A DNA stretch of 62,777 bases, taken from Prevotella sp. GTDB lineage: Bacteria > Bacteroidota > Bacteroidia > Bacteroidales > Bacteroidaceae. Location: contig DLZV01000043.1 of the NCBI GenBank assembly GCA_003447235.1, positions 47,916 to 110,692 of the forward strand, read 5' to 3'. The translations under genes and the position numbers were made by a program. The notes under the pieces were generated by a model. That model searched no databases. It saw only the letters and a list, made by a program, of their open reading frames with translations, and was not told where the DNA came from. Below, one piece after another: positions 38,908 through 48,026 of this stretch (its first letter is position 1; every line of letters starts with the position of its first letter).

Positions 38908-40800
38908 ATGACAGATTTGTTCAACTATAAGCGGCGTGCCGCAACCGTAGCCCATGTGGGACGGCTCAACATCGGTGGAGACAATCCTGTGCGCGTCCAG
39001 TCGATGACCACAACCTCGACCCTCGACACCGAGGGGAGCGTGGCGCAATGCAAGCGCATCATCGACGCAGGAGGCGAACTGGTGCGCCTGACCACACAGG
39101 GACGGCGAGAGGCCGAGAACTTGGCCAACATTAGCCGCCAGTTGCGCGCAGAGGGCTACACGCAGCCGCTTTGTGCAGACATCCACTTCAACGCCAACGT
39201 GGCCGACGTGGCCGCATGCCATACAGAGAAGGTGCGCATCAACCCGGGCAACTACGTCGATCCGGCCCGTACCTTCAAGCACCTGGAATATACGGACGAG
39301 CAATACGCACAGGAACTGGAAAAGATCGAGGAACGACTGACGACGTTTATCGACCTCTGCAAGAAGCACCATACGGCGGTACGCATTGGCGTGAACCACG
39401 GAAGCCTCTCCGATCGCATCATGTCGCGCTACGGCGACACGCCAGAAGGTATCGTGGAGAGCTGCATGGAGTTTCTTCGCATCTTCCGCAAGCACAACTT
39501 CGACGACGTGGTCATCTCCATCAAGGCGTCCAACACGGTTGTCATGGTGCGGTCAGTACGCCTGCTGGTAGCGGAGATGGATCGCGAGGACATGCACTAC
39601 CCACTCCATCTCGGTGTAACCGAGGCGGGTGAGGGCGAGGACGGACGCATCAAAAGTGCCGTGGGAATCGGCGCACTCCTTGCCGATGGTATCGGCGACA
39701 CCATCCGCGTATCGCTGAGCGAGGAGCCGGAGGCGGAGATTCCCGTCGCCAAGCACCTCGTGCGCTACATCCGGCGCAAACAGGGACATCTCCTCGTGCC
39801 GGGCGTACAGGCCAAGAACTTCGACTACCTGCGGCCGGAGCGTCGCAAGACGCAGGCTGTGGGACCTATCGGCGGCACACAACCGCCCGTGGTCATCGTG
39901 TCGGAGGTGCAAGGCGCGAAAGAGGGAGTTACACAGGGTCAGGAGGCGCTGCGCCCCGACTACATCTATGTGGGGCAACAGATGCCTGACCTACCCGTAG
40001 AGGGACAACGCTACATCGTTGATTTCAACGCCTTTGGACGGGAGCTGCAGAAACACATGGACGTGGCCGACTATATGTTTCCTATCTTCCCCTACAATGC
40101 CATGCCTTATATCTCGGCGGTGCCCGACACGGCGCCCATCTTCCTGGTGCTGCCCTATGGTAGTTGTGCCGAGGAGTATAAGGCGTGCCTGAAGGCAAAC
40201 CCCAACGTAGTGGTGGTCGTACCGAGCCAGCATCAGAACCGACTCGGAGAGCAGCGCGCACTCGTCCACGAACTGATGGCAGAGGGTATCGAGAATCCCG
40301 TGGTCTTCGCACAAGCCTACAAACACTCGCAGCAGGAGAAGGCAGACCTGCAACTGGAGGCGGCTGCGGACATGGGTGCGCTGATGATGGATGGACTGAC
40401 GGACGGACTCTGGCTAATGAACGATGGCGACATTGCCATGCAAGATCTCACCGACACAGCTTATGGTATCCTGCAGGCAGGGCGACTGCGCATGGTCAAG
40501 ACGGAGTATATCTCCTGTCCGGGCTGCGGACGCACGCTCTACGACCTTCGGACGACGATCGCACGGGTGAAGGAGGCCACTAAGGGCATGAAGGGTTTGA
40601 AAATTGGCATCATGGGATGTATCGTCAACGGGCCGGGCGAGATGGCAGACGCCGACTATGGTTATGTAGGGGCTGGCGTGGGACGCATCGCCCTCTATCG
40701 TGGCAAGGTATGCGTGGAGCGTGGCATTCCAGAAGCCGAAGCCGTGGAGCACCTTCTCCAGCTTATCAAGGAAGACCAAAAACGAGGACAGAAGAAATAA
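38908..40800 (+). CDS. ispG: 4-hydroxy-3-methylbut-2-enyl diphosphate synthase, long form
   Basis: Iron-sulfur enzyme of the non-mevalonate isoprenoid pathway, converting MEcPP to HMBPP; it supplies precursors for undecaprenyl phosphate used by the wall genes here. The 630-residue protein is the three-domain form found in plants, chlamydiae and Bacteroidota, with a TIM barrel (1-260), an inserted domain of about 250 residues, and the cluster domain. Ligands are C537 and C540 (CPGCGRT), C571 (CIVNGPGE) and probably E578. The shorter proteobacterial form has about 370 residues. Confidence 0.95.
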   Translation: MTDLFNYKRRAATVAHVGRLNIGGDNPVRVQSMTTTSTLDTEGSVAQCKRIIDAGGELVRLTTQGRREAENLANISRQLRAEGYTQPLCADIHFNANVADVAACHTEKVRINPGNYVDPARTFKHLEYTDEQYAQELEKIEERLTTFIDLCKKHHTAVRIGVNHGSLSDRIMSRYGDTPEGIVESCMEFLRIFRKHNFDDVVISIKASNTVVMVRSVRLLVAEMDREDMHYPLHLGVTEAGEGEDGRIKSAVGIGALLADGIGDTIRVSLSEEPEAEIPVAKHLVRYIRRKQGHLLVPGVQAKNFDYLRPERRKTQAVGPIGGTQPPVVIVSEVQGAKEGVTQGQEALRPDYIYVGQQMPDLPVEGQRYIVDFNAFGRELQKHMDVADYMFPIFPYNAMPYISAVPDTAPIFLVLPYGSCAEEYKACLKANPNVVVVVPSQHQNRLGEQRALVHELMAEGIENPVVFAQAYKHSQQEKADLQLEAAADMGALMMDGLTDGLWLMNDGDIAMQDLTDTAYGILQAGRLRMVKTEYISCPGCGRTLYDLRTTIARVKEATKGMKGLKIGIMGCIVNGPGEMADADYGYVGAGVGRIALYRGKVCVERGIPEAEAVEHLLQLIKEDQKRGQKK

Positions 40801-40833
40801 CTTCTGAACGTACGTTTTTCGAAATAGAAACGG

Positions 40834-40885
40834 ATTCATCCGATAACACTGTGGCAACCCTGTCCACATGCGTTATCGGATGAAT
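40834..40885. terminator. Long stem-loop between convergent ispG and murI
   Basis: ATTCATCCGATAAC (40834-40847) pairs perfectly with GTTATCGGATGAAT (40872-40885). Within the loop TGTGG (40850-40854) can pair with CCACA (40864-40868). Placed between convergent stops, it probably ends both transcripts although no strong U run is present. Confidence 0.7.
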
Positions 40886-40903
40886 TGTATTAGGAAATTG
40901 GAG

Positions 40904-41740
40904 CTATTCCAAGCTGATGTGTTGTGCGCGCACCTCATCGGAAAGGAATATGCGGGCATGGTCTTGAAACTTGTCTGCACGCTCGGTGGTGAAATAGCGA
41001 ACGGTGCCCTGCTTGGTGCAGCGTGTTTCCATTTCGGGATGGCGATGGAGGTAGTCGTGCAAACTGCTGGCTATATACGATCCTTGGGCCACCACACTGA
41101 CTCCCTTGGGGACGTAGCGACGGATGGTGGGCAGAAGAATGGGGTAATGGGTGCAGCCGAGGATGAGCGTATCAATGGCTGGGTCGGTATGGAGGATAAG
41201 ATCGATACGCTTCTTGACAAAATAGTCAGCACCAGGGGTGCCCGCCTCGTTATTCTCAATGATAGGCACCCAGAGCGGACAGGCCACACCTGTAACGGTG
41301 ATGTCGGGCGATAGTTTCTTGATCTCAAGGGCGTAGCTATGGCTACGGATCGTGCCCTCGGTGGCAAGGATGCCGACATGGCGGGAACGGGTAAGATTGC
41401 CCACGATCTCGGCCGTAGGACGGATCACACCCAGCACGCGACGTGCCGGGTCGATCAGGGGAAGGTCGTTTTGCTGAATGGTGCGCAACGCCTTGGCAGA
41501 AGCTGTGTTGCAGCCCAGGATGACTAGATGGCAACCCATCTCAAACAGTTTGATGACGGCCTGGCGTGTGAACTGATAGACCACGTCGAAGGATCGAGAA
41601 CCATAGGGTGCGCGTGCATTGTCGCCCAAATAGACATAGTCGTACTGGGGCAACTGTTGGCGGATGCCCTGAAGAATGGTCAGTCCGCCATAGCCGGAAT
41701 CGAAGATACCGATAGGTCCGGGAGTTTGTGGGAGAGTCAT
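40904..41740 (-). CDS. murI: Glutamate racemase
   Basis: Makes D-glutamate, the substrate of MurD. The ATG at 41740 gives 278 residues with the family start PIGIFDSGYGGLTIL; the open frame upstream to 41842 lacks conserved sequence. Catalytic cysteines are C77 in LGCNTAS and C196 in LGCTHYP. It is the last gene of the bamA cluster, 129 bp after the third OmpH gene. Confidence 0.95.
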   Translation of the reverse strand: MTLPQTPGPIGIFDSGYGGLTILQGIRQQLPQYDYVYLGDNARAPYGSRSFDVVYQFTRQAVIKLFEMGCHLVILGCNTASAKALRTIQQNDLPLIDPARRVLGVIRPTAEIVGNLTRSRHVGILATEGTIRSHSYALEIKKLSPDITVTGVACPLWVPIIENNEAGTPGADYFVKKRIDLILHTDPAIDTLILGCTHYPILLPTIRRYVPKGVSVVAQGSYIASSLHDYLHRHPEMETRCTKQGTVRYFTTERADKFQDHARIFLSDEVRAQHISLE

Positions 41741-41869
41741 AGTGATGAGTTTTTTATCTTGAAATATCGTGAGGAAACACGGACAATAGCGAGACCATGA
41801 AAGGAAACACAGGAAACCACGAGACCGTGTGTGGAAAGACAAGCGAGAGGGTAAGTGCGCGGGACGCTC

Positions 41870-42448
41870 CTACTTTTTCCCACTCAACTCCTGCTTGAGT
41901 AGGAGCGTAATCTCGTCGCCTTGTGCACTATCGGCATAGGGGAGGTTGTCGCCGTCACTATTAAGGACAAAGGCGTAGCCTCGCTGGCGGGCAATCTCTG
42001 CCACAGCGGCCAGCAACTTGCGTTTAGCTGGAGCATAGGCTCGCAGGGTCTCACGTGCCAGCAGTCGCTCGCCTTCGGCCTTGAAGGCAATATTCTGGCT
42101 CATCAGCTCCTGAAGTTCGGCCTGGCGCTTGCGGCGGATAGAGGTGGCTAGGTTGCGTTGCTGGTCGAGAAACTCCTCGTACTTCAACGAGAAGTCGTCA
42201 GCGGAGCGTTTAGCCTCACGGGCGTACTCCGTCTTGAGAGAATCGACATAACGTCCCGCAGCCTGGTATTCGGGCATGGAACGCAGCACTTCCTCCTGGC
42301 TGAACCAAGCAAACCGTAGGGTGGGCGTAGATTCGGGCGCAGTCTCTTCAGTGACTGAGAGCGAGAGGGGCGCAGCAGCCTCTTGCGCAGTGGCAAGGAT
42401 TGGGAGGCTCGCGAACAGAAGAGTGTAAAGGGTCTTTTTCATCTTCAT
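41870..42448 (-). CDS. OmpH/Skp family periplasmic chaperone, third paralogue
   Basis: Predicted periplasmic holdase for outer membrane proteins. The 192-residue protein has a signal peptide (1-21), a spacer of about 25 residues, and the OmpH pattern FAWFSQEEVLRSMPEYQAA followed by a long coiled coil (about 65-135) and ARQRGYAFVLNSDGD. It is the most divergent of the three copies and has an acidic N-terminal insert. A stem-loop separates it from the second copy. Confidence 0.88.
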   Translation of the reverse strand: MKMKKTLYTLLFASLPILATAQEAAAPLSLSVTEETAPESTPTLRFAWFSQEEVLRSMPEYQAAGRYVDSLKTEYAREAKRSADDFSLKYEEFLDQQRNLATSIRRKRQAELQELMSQNIAFKAEGERLLARETLRAYAPAKRKLLAAVAEIARQRGYAFVLNSDGDNLPYADSAQGDEITLLLKQELSGKK

Positions 42449-42481
42449 TTCTTGGTTGATAAGCGATTGTGAGTAAAAGCG

Positions 42482-42520
42482 GTCAAGGGCAGACAGACCC
42501 GATGTCTATCTGCCCTTGAC
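42482..42520 (-). terminator. Strong stem-loop between second and third OmpH genes
   Basis: GTCAAGGGCAGA (42482-42493) pairs perfectly with TCTGCCCTTGAC (42509-42520); after a C/A mismatch AGAC (42495-42498) pairs with GTCT (42504-42507), loop of 5. On minus the stem is followed by CGCTTTTACTC, a modest U run. It probably attenuates transcription into the third OmpH gene and murI. Confidence 0.6.
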
Positions 42521-42547
42521 TGCATAACGGGTCGATGCGGCGTCGAC

Positions 42548-43051
42548 TTACTTCATCTTGGCAAGCTCTGCCTTCACCTCGACGGTGATATCCTTGCTGA
42601 TCGTGTCGTTGATGTAGAGAGGCTGACCGCCGTCCTTCTCCATGATATAGACGTAACCACCCGCCTTGGCAACAGATGCAATAGCCGTGCGAACCTTGTC
42701 GAGCAACGGTCCGAGCTTACGCTGCTGCTCGTCGTTGAAGGCCTTCTGGTTGTCCTGGGCGGTCTGCTGAATCTTCTGGTACATATCGTTCAACTCACGC
42801 TCAGTCTCTTCCTGCTTGGCGGTAGGCATGGTAGCCTTGGCCTTGTCGTAGGCCTCGGCCTTGGTCTGAAGCTCTTTCTGCATGTCCTCCAACTGTTTCT
42901 GATACTCGTTGCCCTTGGCCTGCAGCTCGTTCTGAACTGCTACCGCCTCGGGAAGGGACATCAGGAGAGCCTGGGAGTCAATGTGGCCAAACTTCTGTGC
43001 AAACATCGTCATCGGTGCGCAAAGCATCAATGCAATCAGTAACTTCTTCAT
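42548..43051 (-). CDS. OmpH/Skp family periplasmic chaperone, second paralogue
   Basis: Periplasmic chaperone-like protein of 167 residues: signal peptide (1-18, ending MFAQ), OmpH start KFGHIDSQALLMSLPEAVAVQNEL, long coiled coil (about 45-120, rich in Lys/Glu/Gln) and the C-terminal KAGGYVYIMEKDGGQPLYIND. The trimeric Skp jellyfish fold is expected. It follows the first copy by 45 bp in the bamA operon. Confidence 0.92.
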   Translation of the reverse strand: MKKLLIALMLCAPMTMFAQKFGHIDSQALLMSLPEAVAVQNELQAKGNEYQKQLEDMQKELQTKAEAYDKAKATMPTAKQEETERELNDMYQKIQQTAQDNQKAFNDEQQRKLGPLLDKVRTAIASVAKAGGYVYIMEKDGGQPLYINDTISKDITVEVKAELAKMK

Positions 43052-43096
43052 TTTTCTTTTAGCTTAATGATATTATTATTATTGTTTCTTCGTAGA

Positions 43097-43651
43097 TCAA
43101 TCCTGGCTATAGCCAAGTTTCTGGAGCACCTCATTGCTAATGTCGATCTTCGGCGAGCCATAGATGATGCCCGCGCTATCGCTGGAGCGGTCTATGACAA
43201 GGGAGTAGCCGCGCTGGTCAGCAATATCCTTCACGGCGGTGTAGATCTCCTCCTGGATCGGCGTCATCAGGGAGGTGCGTTTCTTGAACAACTCACCCTC
43301 CGGACCGAAGTACTTGCGCTTCAGATCTGAAGCCTGCTTCTCCTTGGCCATGATGTCCTCCTGGCGCTTCTTCTTCTGCTCCTCGGAGAGGAAGACTACC
43401 TCGTTCTGGTAGTTCTTGTACATCGTGCCAGCCTCGGTAGTGAGGGCTTCGACCTCAGCCTGCCATTTCTTGCTCACCTGGTTGAGCTGCTCGTTGGCGC
43501 GCTCATAGGCGGGCACGTTCTTGAGGACGTATTCCATATCGATGAGGGCAAACTTCTGTGCCATCGCCGCCTTCGGAAGGAGGGCGAAGAGAGCGAGCAG
43601 GAGTAGTGTCCAGGCTTTTGCGCCCATCATCTTGCCAACTGTCTGTTTCAT
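43097..43651 (-). CDS. OmpH/Skp family periplasmic chaperone, first paralogue
   Basis: Periplasmic chaperone-like protein of 184 residues, with a signal peptide (about 1-31, ending MAQ), KFALIDMEYVLKNVPAYERANEQL, a long central coiled coil and DQRGYSLVIDRSSDSAGIIYG. It is the copy nearest bamA, 155 bp behind it, consistent with delivery of outer membrane proteins to BamA. The gap includes a nested hairpin (43753-43786). Confidence 0.92.
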   Translation of the reverse strand: MKQTVGKMMGAKAWTLLLLALFALLPKAAMAQKFALIDMEYVLKNVPAYERANEQLNQVSKKWQAEVEALTTEAGTMYKNYQNEVVFLSEEQKKKRQEDIMAKEKQASDLKRKYFGPEGELFKKRTSLMTPIQEEIYTAVKDIADQRGYSLVIDRSSDSAGIIYGSPKIDISNEVLQKLGYSQD

Positions 43652-43752
43652 ATTCTTTATTGCTTTTGTCTATTCGATATTGTTTTCGTTGCTATTCCTC
43701 GCGTGGGGCAGTGGATTCTGTCAGACCCTATCCCTTCAGGGATTGCCTCAGG

Positions 43753-43786
43753 CTTCCCCCCATGAAGATCATGGTTCCTGGGGAAG
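43753..43786 (-). other. Nested stem-loop in the bamA-OmpH gap
   Basis: CTTCCCC (43753-43759) pairs with GGGGAAG (43780-43786) and inside it CATGA (43761-43765) pairs with TCATG (43769-43773). Intra-operonic position suggests a processing or stability element. A smaller ATCCCT/AGGGAT hairpin is beside it (about 43729-43742). Confidence 0.5.
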
Positions 43787-43806
43787 AGGCCCGTGCGCAG
43801 ACGGAC

Positions 43807-46464
43807 TTAGAACTCCTGACCAAGGATGAAGTGGAACTGACTGCCACCCTTGCTGTAAGATCCGTTGTTATAGACCTTGTCGAAACCATAGGCCCAATCA
43901 AGACCCATCAGACCTACCATCGGGAGGAAGATGCGCACACCAATACCTGCCGAACGCTTCATGTCAAACGGGTTGAAGTCCTTGGTCTGTGCCCAGGCGT
44001 TGCCCGCCTCGATGAATCCGAGTCCGTAGATCGTGGTGTTGCCCAAGAGGAACGGATAACGGAGCTCCAAAGAGAAGCGGTCGTAAGCATAGGCGTTATA
44101 GCCAGAAAAGTTGACCTGTGCCTGGGCGTTGTTGGAGATGGAGCCGTTTTCGTAACCACGGAGGCCAATAGTCTCCTCGGCATAGCCCGTGGAATAGCCA
44201 CTCATACCATCACCACCGACGTAGAAGGTCTCAAAGGGCGACTGCTTGAAGCGGTTGTAGGAACCGAGCAATCCCAGTTCGACACGCGTCATGAGCACGA
44301 GACTCTTCGTGGAATTGGTCAGTGCGGTGAAGGTGCGGGCCTTGAACTTCCACTTGTAGTACTCCACCCACTTGTACTTCTCCTGCTGCTCCTGTTGATA
44401 GGTAGCCGACTGGGCATTGGTAGCCAAGTGCTCGTAGTCCTTGCCATCCCACTTAGACCAGGGCGGCGTCATTGTCAGCGATACCATAAACTCGGATCCG
44501 CGGCGCGGGTAGAGCTGGTTGTCGGTGGAGGTACGGTTGAGCGTGACGCTGAGATTGAGGTTGTTGGCCGTACCGTTGGACATGATGAAGTAGCGCCAGT
44601 TGCGCAGGTCATAGCGCTGATAGGCGAGCTGGAGCGAGAGCGTGAAGTAATCGTCAGGCCATCTGAGACGCTTACCCCAACCGACATTCACACCATAGAG
44701 TTTGATGTACTTGTCGGGGTCGTAGTAGTTCTCGTAATTGTTGTAATTGTAGTTGCCATAGCCATACATGTAGTTGTAGTAGTTGTACATGCTGGAACTA
44801 TTATAGTAGTTGCTTGACACGTCGGTCTGCTTGCTGAAGAAAGCACCCACGCTAAACTGGATGGGGCGGCGTCCGCCAAACCAGTTGGTGGAATACTGTG
44901 CAGAATAGCTCTGGTAGTAGGACGCATTGCTCTGTGCGGAGAGCTGCAAGACCTCACCGTCGCCAATCGGCATCAACCCCTTGTGCTCTTTGTTCTTATG
45001 AAAGAGGTTGGCCATGGAGAAGTTGTTGAGCTTCAGTCCCACACGTCCGATAACGCCCGTCTGTCCCCATCCGAACGACAACTCAATCTGGTCGTTGGAC
45101 TTCTGCTTCAGATTCCAGTCGATATCCACCGTTCCGTTCTCGTAGTTGGGATGCGGGACAGGATTGACCGACTCGGGGTCGAAGTGACCCATGGAAGCAA
45201 TCTCTCGTGCGGAACGCTGCAAGGCCTCTCGGGAGAAGAGGTCGCCAGGCTTCGTGCGCAGCTCACGGCGGATGACATTCTCATAGAGTCGATCATTGCC
45301 ATTGATGCGGACACGGCTGATACGCGCCTGCTGACCCTCGAAGATACGCATTTCCAGGTCGATGCTATCACCTACGACGTTGACCTCAGCTGGTTCAAGG
45401 TTGTAGAAGATATAACCGTTATTCCAATAGGCATTGCCCACCGCGTCGTCGTCCTCCGTCAGTCGTTTGCTGAGGTACTTCTGATTATAGACATCACCCT
45501 TGTGCATACCAAGCAGGGCTGAAAGGTAGTCTGTGGAATAGACCGTATTGCCCACCCAGGTGATGTTGCGGACATAATACTTGATACCCTCATCGACCTC
45601 CACATAGACATTGACGTGCTTCTCGTCGGCATTCCACACACTATCGCGCAGGATGCGGGCGTCGCGGTAGCCCAGCTCGTTGTATTTGGCTATAAGATTC
45701 TTTTTGTCCTCTGCCCAGCGCTCGGGCGTAAACTTCTTCGCTTTGAGGAAGTTGCCCAGCTTTCCTGCCTCGTGGATCTTGGCAAAAGCTCCCTTGCGGA
45801 AAAGGCCACCCTTGATCTTGCTGGCAGGCAACTGCTGGTTGCCATGGATATAGATGGTGCGGACCTTCAGTTTCTCGTGTTTATCTATCTCGATGTCGAG
45901 GATAACGTGGTTCTTGTTGACCACGTCCTCGCGCTGGCGGATGTTGATCTCAGCGTTCTTATAGCCCTTGTCATCGAAATACTTCTTGGCGATGAGCTTC
46001 GCGCGGTCGATCATGTTGGGCGTAATCTGTCCACCCTTGAGCAGTCCGAGGGAGTTTTCGAGGTCGGTCTGCTCGCTCTTCTTCACACCACTATAATTGA
46101 TGGTGGAGACACGGGGGCGCGTCTTGAGGTAGATATGCAGATAGACGTCGTTGCCGATGATCGAGTCGGCTGCGATAGAGACGTCAGAGAAGAGTCCGTG
46201 CTTCCAATAGCGCTTCACGGCATCCGTGACGGCATTGCCCGGAATTTCGATCTCCTGTCCGACCTGCAGACCGGAGATATTCGTGAGCACATAGTCCTCG
46301 TAGCCTTCCACACCTGACACCTGCAAGCCCGCCAGACGATAGTTGCCTGGCACGCCCGCATAACTGATCGGTGGGTTGACAATCTTCTCTTGTGCGCACA
46401 CCTTTGCCGCCGTTCCCACCGAGAGAAAGCCGGCAAGCAGCAACACCTTATCTATCTTGTTCAT
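43807..46464 (-). CDS. bamA: Outer membrane protein assembly factor BamA
   Basis: Core of the machine that folds beta-barrels into the outer membrane. The 885-residue protein has a signal peptide (1-25), five POTRA-like domains up to about 450 (for example VSTINYSGVKKSEQTDLENSLG and ARISRVRINGNDRLYENVIRRELRT, both in pieces) and a 16-strand barrel ending in FHFILGQEF with terminal Phe. A Tyr/Asn-rich stretch (about 550-585, YYNSSSMYNYYNYMYGYGNY) is an unusual loop of the barrel. It overlaps uppS by four bases and is followed by the OmpH genes. Confidence 0.95.
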   Translation of the reverse strand: MNKIDKVLLLAGFLSVGTAAKVCAQEKIVNPPISYAGVPGNYRLAGLQVSGVEGYEDYVLTNISGLQVGQEIEIPGNAVTDAVKRYWKHGLFSDVSIAADSIIGNDVYLHIYLKTRPRVSTINYSGVKKSEQTDLENSLGLLKGGQITPNMIDRAKLIAKKYFDDKGYKNAEINIRQREDVVNKNHVILDIEIDKHEKLKVRTIYIHGNQQLPASKIKGGLFRKGAFAKIHEAGKLGNFLKAKKFTPERWAEDKKNLIAKYNELGYRDARILRDSVWNADEKHVNVYVEVDEGIKYYVRNITWVGNTVYSTDYLSALLGMHKGDVYNQKYLSKRLTEDDDAVGNAYWNNGYIFYNLEPAEVNVVGDSIDLEMRIFEGQQARISRVRINGNDRLYENVIRRELRTKPGDLFSREALQRSAREIASMGHFDPESVNPVPHPNYENGTVDIDWNLKQKSNDQIELSFGWGQTGVIGRVGLKLNNFSMANLFHKNKEHKGLMPIGDGEVLQLSAQSNASYYQSYSAQYSTNWFGGRRPIQFSVGAFFSKQTDVSSNYYNSSSMYNYYNYMYGYGNYNYNNYENYYDPDKYIKLYGVNVGWGKRLRWPDDYFTLSLQLAYQRYDLRNWRYFIMSNGTANNLNLSVTLNRTSTDNQLYPRRGSEFMVSLTMTPPWSKWDGKDYEHLATNAQSATYQQEQQEKYKWVEYYKWKFKARTFTALTNSTKSLVLMTRVELGLLGSYNRFKQSPFETFYVGGDGMSGYSTGYAEETIGLRGYENGSISNNAQAQVNFSGYNAYAYDRFSLELRYPFLLGNTTIYGLGFIEAGNAWAQTKDFNPFDMKRSAGIGVRIFLPMVGLMGLDWAYGFDKVYNNGSYSKGGSQFHFILGQEF

Positions 46465-47234
46465 CCTTGTTGATTTTCGTTCTCAATTTGTTTCTCGGTC
46501 TTTCCGAAACGACGTTGACGGCTCTGGTAGCTGATGATGGCCTTGTGGAGGTCCTCCTCGTCAAAGTCGGGCCAGTAGGTATCGCAGAAGTACAACTCCG
46601 AATAGGCTATTTGCCAAAGCAGGAAATTGCTCACGCGCAGTTCCCCGCCCGTGCGGATCAGCAAGTCGGGATCGGGCATGAAACTTGTCTGCAAATGCTG
46701 GGCAATAACTTCCTCTGTGATATCCTCCGATCCAATACGGCGGGAAATGAGAGGATTCCATTTCTCATCGACAATATCCTTGACCGCTTTTACGATCTCC
46801 CAGCGCGCGGAATAGCTCAGGGCCACGACCATCGTCATAGCCGTATTGTCCTTGGTATGTTCCTCCGTCTCGCGGAGCTTCTGCTGCACCTCGTCGGGCA
46901 GGCGACCCATATCGCCAATGACGCGGAAGCGCACGTTGTTCTTCATGAAGATCTCGTCCTCAAGCGACGAGAGGACCAGCCCCATAAGGGCAGCCACCTC
47001 CGTGGCTGGGCGATTCCAATTCTCCGTGGAGAAGGTATAGAGCGTCAGAAACTTGACTCCTAAGCGTGTGCACTCGGAAGTTATTTTCCTGACCGTCTCC
47101 ACCCCCATCTGATGGCCGTAGGAACGGGGTTTCCCGTGCTCATTGGCCCAACGGCCGTTGCCATCCATGATAATGGCAATATGCTCCGGAATGCGGTTCG
47201 GATCGAGCGTATTGATCGTTGTTATGTTATTCAT
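46461..47234 (-). CDS. uppS: Undecaprenyl diphosphate synthase (cis-prenyltransferase)
   Basis: Makes the C55 lipid carrier used by MraY and MurG. The ATG at 47234 gives 257 residues starting with PEHIAIIMDGNGRWA (16-30, catalytic Asp24); TLYTFSTENWNRP and RTGGELRVSNFLLWQIAYSELYF are further family blocks. A longer frame to 47372 would run through the upstream DUF6089 gene. It overlaps that gene by 8 bp and bamA by 4 bp, so the three genes form a tightly coupled operon. Confidence 0.96.
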   Translation of the reverse strand: MNNITTINTLDPNRIPEHIAIIMDGNGRWANEHGKPRSYGHQMGVETVRKITSECTRLGVKFLTLYTFSTENWNRPATEVAALMGLVLSSLEDEIFMKNNVRFRVIGDMGRLPDEVQQKLRETEEHTKDNTAMTMVVALSYSARWEIVKAVKDIVDEKWNPLISRRIGSEDITEEVIAQHLQTSFMPDPDLLIRTGGELRVSNFLLWQIAYSELYFCDTYWPDFDEEDLHKAIISYQSRQRRFGKTEKQIENENQQG

Positions 47235-47928
47235 CCTCGTTGTGGCAAGTTCTGCACTTGGCCTTGAAACTATATGTGATGGTGAATTGGAGCGTGGAAT
47301 AGCAATCAGTATTCTTGAAAGCTCCCGTGCTCGGGATATCGTAGGGGTCTTTCTTGCCGTCGAGCTCGTCACTCAACGAAAAGTGTATGGCCCATTCCAC
47401 TCCGATATTGACTCTCTTGCCAGCCTTGTATTTAATACCAATACCCAGCGGCACATTAGCCGAAAAGACGCTGCTTTTGTCGGTCTGACCATCTAGGGAG
47501 ACGTAGGTTGCACCCAATCCTGCAAAGACGAACGGCGTGATTGGCTGTGCGCCACGATAGTCGCGTCCCGTCCCGTAGGGCCAGAAGTTGTACTCGTAGG
47601 TGAAGCCCACGTCGATAAGTGTATTGTTGAACTCATAAGGGGGCTTTCCTGCAAGGTTGGGATAGTAGTCCTTCACGTCCGCCGACGAACCCTTCATCTT
47701 GCCGTAGCTGACATTGGCCCTCACCCCCATGTAAGGCGAGAGATTGTAGCGCCAAAGCAGGGAGGCCATGGGCTGGAGGTCCTTGGTGATCGTACTGTTG
47801 AAGTCGCCAAGATAGCCCATCATGCCGCCACCAGCACCCACCTCCATGAGATAGGTATCCTCCTCTTGCGCCCGCAATGAAACGGCGGGCAGCAGCAGAA
47901 GCAAGATATAGAGCAGCGTTTTCCTCAT
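47227..47928 (-). CDS. DUF6089-type outer membrane beta-barrel protein
   Basis: Small predicted outer membrane or periplasmic beta-barrel of unknown function, usually placed just before uppS and bamA in Bacteroidota. The 233-residue protein has a signal peptide (1-20), GAGGGMMGYLGDFN, then alternating strands with PFVFAGLGATYVSL and GVEWAIHFSLSDELDG, and ends in YSFKAKCRTCHNEDE. Position suggests a link with outer membrane assembly; nothing in the sequence shows catalytic activity. Confidence 0.85.
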   Translation of the reverse strand: MRKTLLYILLLLLPAVSLRAQEEDTYLMEVGAGGGMMGYLGDFNSTITKDLQPMASLLWRYNLSPYMGVRANVSYGKMKGSSADVKDYYPNLAGKPPYEFNNTLIDVGFTYEYNFWPYGTGRDYRGAQPITPFVFAGLGATYVSLDGQTDKSSVFSANVPLGIGIKYKAGKRVNIGVEWAIHFSLSDELDGKKDPYDIPSTGAFKNTDCYSTLQFTITYSFKAKCRTCHNEDE

Positions 47929-48026
47929 TCTTGTCTTGATGACTTAGTATATGATCGAACTGATCCCAGTACTTATATTTTTCCTAATATATAATAGGTA
48001 GCGACGGGCAAAGTCTTGTCGGCCGA

